Below are positions 61,937 through 64,000 of a stretch of 64,000 nucleotides of DNA, one piece after another (positions within the stretch are counted from its first letter, which is position 1; every line of letters begins with the position of its first letter). Under the pieces are notes generated by a model that saw only the letters and a list, made by a program, of their open reading frames with translations, ran no database searches and was not told where the DNA came from. The position numbers were made by a program, and so were the translations under genes. The DNA is from Amblyomma americanum. Lineage: Eukaryota; Arthropoda; Arachnida; Ixodida; Ixodidae. The stretch covers positions 62,001 through 126,000 of the forward strand of contig NW_027526689.1 of the NCBI RefSeq assembly GCF_052857255.1, read 5' to 3'.

Positions 61937-63447
61937 GCAGTTATCAGAAGTTTTGACGCGTATCACATGGACACTTGTAAAACCGATGTGTTCAGATCTA
62001 GCTCGTTTAGGTCTAAAACAGCTTGTTTCGTTGTATTAAGCACCAATACATGCTTTTCGCGCAGTTATAAGAGAAAACGTTTTGACGCGTACCACATAGA
62101 CACTTGTAAAACCGATGTGTTCAGATCTAGCTCGTTTTGGTCTAAAACAGCTTGTTTCGTTGTATTACGCACGAATAGAAGCTTTTCGAGCAGTTATAAG
62201 AGAAAAAGTTTTGACGCCTATCACATGGACACTTGTAAAACCGATGTGTTCAGATCTAGCCCGTTTTGGTGTAAAACAGCTTGTTTCGTTGTAATAAGCA
62301 CCAATACATGCTTTTCGCGCTGCTATAAGAGAAAAAGTTTTGACGCGTATCACACACTTGTAAAACCGTTGTGTTCAGATCTAGATCGTTTTGGTCTAAA
62401 ACAGCTTGTTTCGTTGTATTAAGCACGAATACAACCTTTTCGAGCAGTTAAAAGAGAAAAAGTTGACGCTTATCACATGGACACTTGTAAAACCGATGTG
62501 CTCAGATCTAGCTCGTTTAGGTCTAAAACAGCTTGTTTCGTTGTATTAAGCACGAATACATGCTTTTCGCGCAGTTATAAGACAAAAAGTTTTGACGCGT
62601 ATCACATAGACACTTGTAAAAATGATGTGTTCAGATCTAGCTCGTTTTGGTCTAAAACAGCTTGTTTCGTTGTATTACGCACGAATACAAGCTTTTCGAG
62701 CAGTTATGAGAAAAAGTTTTGACGCGTATCACATGGAGACTTGTAAAACCGATGTGTTCAGATCTAGCTCGTTTAGGTCTAAAACAGCTTGTTTCGTTGT
62801 ATTAAGCACGAATACATGCTTTTCGCGCAGTTATAAGAGAAAAAGTTTTGACGCGTACCACATGAATACTTGTAAAACCGATGTGTTCAGATCTAGCTCG
62901 TTTTGGTGTAAAACAGCTTGTTTCGGTTTATTAAGCACGAATACATGCTTTGGCGCAGTTATAAGAGAAAAACTTTTGACGCGTATCACAAGGACTTGTA
63001 AAACCGATGTGTTCAGATTTAGCTCGTTTTGGTCTAAAACAGCTTGTTTGGTTGTATTAAGCACGAATACAAGCTTTTCGCGCAGTTATAAGAGAAAAAG
63101 TTTTGACGCCTGTCACAGGGAGACTTGTAAAACCCATGTGTTCAGATCTAGCTCGTTTTGGTCTAAAACAGCTTGTTTCGTTGTATTAAGCACGAATACA
63201 AGCTTTTCGAGCAGTTATCAGAAGAAGTTTTGACGCGTATCACACACTTGTAAAACCGTTGTGCTCAGATCTAGCTCGTTTAGGTCTAAAACAGCTTGTT
63301 TCGTTGTATTAGGCACGAATACAACTTTTTCGAGCAGTTAAAAGAGAAAAAATTTTGACGCGTATCACGTGGACAATTTTAAAACCGATGTGTTCAGATC
63401 TAGCTCCTTTTGGTCTAAAACAGCTTGTTTCGTTGTATTAAGCACGA
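61457..63447. repeat. Segmental block S18, copy 2
   Basis: Counterpart of 57510-59500, carrying the same hybrid monomer at about 62277-62288. Differences include GAGAGAAAC at 61692 against GAGAAAAAC, and CATGAATACTTG (62863) against CATGGATACTTG. Confidence 0.9.
62277..62729. repeat. 10-monomer-spaced block S19, copy 1
   Basis: Matches 63548-64000 with a shift of 1271 bp (10 monomers). The second copy runs out of the window. Confidence 0.85.
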
Positions 63448-63547
63448 ATACAAGCTTTTCGAGCAGTTATCAGAAGAAGTTTTAACGCGTATCACATGGA
63501 CACTTGTAAAACCGATGTGTTCAGATCTAGCTCGTTTAGGTCTAAAT

Positions 63548-64000
63548 CAGCTTGTTTCGTTGTAATAAGCACCAATACATGCTTTTCGCGCTGCTATAAG
63601 AGAAAAAGTTTTGACGCGTATCACACACTTGTAAAACCGTTGTGTTCAGATCTAGATCGTTTTGGTCTAAAACAGCTTGTTTCGTTGTATTAAGCACGAA
63701 TACAACCTTTTCGAGCAGTTAAAAGAGAAAAAGTTGACGCGTATCACATGGACACTTGTAAAACCGATGTGCTCAGATCTAGCTCGTTTAGGTCTAAAAC
63801 AGCTTGTTTCGTTGTATTAAGCACGAATACATGCTTTTCGCGCAGTTATAAGACAAAAAGTTTTGATGCGTATCACATAGACATTTGTAAAAATGATGTG
63901 TTCAGATCTAGCTCGTTTTGGTCTAAAACAGCTTGTTTCGTTGTATTACGCACGAATACAAGCTTTTCGAGCAGTTATGAGAAAAAGTTTTGACGCGTAT
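63548..64000. repeat. 10-monomer-spaced block S19, copy 2 (cut by window end)
   Basis: Counterpart of 62277-62729, with GTTTTGATGCG and GACATTTGTAAAAATG near 63862-63892 as private changes. The array clearly continues past the window. Confidence 0.85.

Larger units (their letters stand above)
1..64000. repeat. Tandem satellite DNA array, ~127 bp monomer, ~500 copies
   Basis: The entire window consists of consecutive variants of one monomer in the same orientation. Landmarks recur about every 127 bp in fixed order: GTTTTGACGCGTATCACAT, GGACACTTGTAAAACCGATG, TTCAGATCTAGCTCG, TCTAAAACAGCTTGTTTCG, then AAGCACGAATACA and GCAGTTAT. I saw no inverted monomer, no interruption by unique sequence and no inserted element. 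Arrays like this are known from eukaryotic heterochromatin, where they can form centromeres, pericentromeres, subtelomeres or knobs; which applies here cannot be told from sequence alone. The window starts and ends inside the array, so its true length is greater. I do not recognise the monomer as a named satellite family. No gene is supported anywhere in it. Confidence 0.98.

Noticed and set aside
1..64000. CRISPR array
   Set aside because: The repeat is regular, but there are no unique spacers: the full 127 bp unit is conserved, and no cas genes are present.
1..64000. Transposon-derived or rDNA-spacer origin
   Set aside because: No terminal repeats, target-site duplications, transposase remnants or rRNA sequence were seen. 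A spacer origin cannot be fully excluded, but nothing supports it.
1..64000. Pure assembly artefact
   Set aside because: Copies differ by scattered substitutions and phase-keeping indels, as expected of a real array. Individual near-identical pairs (2035 and 5215 bp shifts) could still be copy-number errors, as noted in the findings.

Overview
The whole 64 kb window is one uninterrupted head-to-tail tandem satellite array. Every stretch I read, from the first base to the last, is a variant of a single monomer of about 127 bp, roughly 500 copies. I found no unique sequence, transposon, RNA gene, CRISPR array or credible protein-coding gene. A consensus monomer (exemplar 6639-6765) is about 39% GC and keeps seven CpG dinucleotides. 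Most monomers also carry a BglII site (AGATCT) and an MluI site (ACGCGT), and about half carry a HindIII site (AAGCTT). A gene-free satellite of this size points to eukaryotic heterochromatin (centromeric, pericentromeric, subtelomeric or a B/sex chromosome). The species cannot be named from the sequence, and I do not recognise this monomer as a published family.

Two monomer classes tend to alternate, giving a 256 bp dimer. Class A (127 bp) has ACAAGCTT, CGAGCAG and ATGAGAAA. Class B (129 bp) has ACATGC, CGCGCAG and ATAAGAGAAA. Shorter sub-lineages carry diagnostic indels: a 14 bp deletion that removes the MluI site, a GCTTTGGCGCAG form, a CCGGTGTTC form and a TATCACACACTTG form. Their shared order reveals the higher-order structure.

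Layout: 1-5.9 kb holds two and a half copies of a 23-25-monomer block; 7.0-10.0 kb a 13-monomer tandem duplication (shift 1654 bp); 10.0-16.4 kb a 28-29-monomer duplication (3579-3703 bp); 16.3-20.7 kb a 23-24-monomer duplication with a nested 8-monomer duplication (1022 bp). From about 20.5 kb to the end is a mosaic of near-identical blocks with shifts of 3058, 5215, 2035, 5845, 1910, 3169, 3947 and 1271 bp, plus long-range copies 10.1, 19.3 and 31.4 kb apart. Nearly all shifts are close to whole multiples of 127 bp, so the array appears to have grown by repeated unequal exchange in monomer register rather than by random breakage. There is no single higher-order period.

No genes work together here. 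The many open frames are a by-product of the repeat: 129 bp is 43 codons exactly, so runs of class B monomers stay open in one frame, while class A monomers shift the frame. The points most worth a second look are the A/B dimer, the layered duplications, a datable hybrid monomer near 58.33 kb, a four-monomer deletion near 56.63 kb, and a partial resemblance of one monomer lineage to the first half of the CENP-B box.
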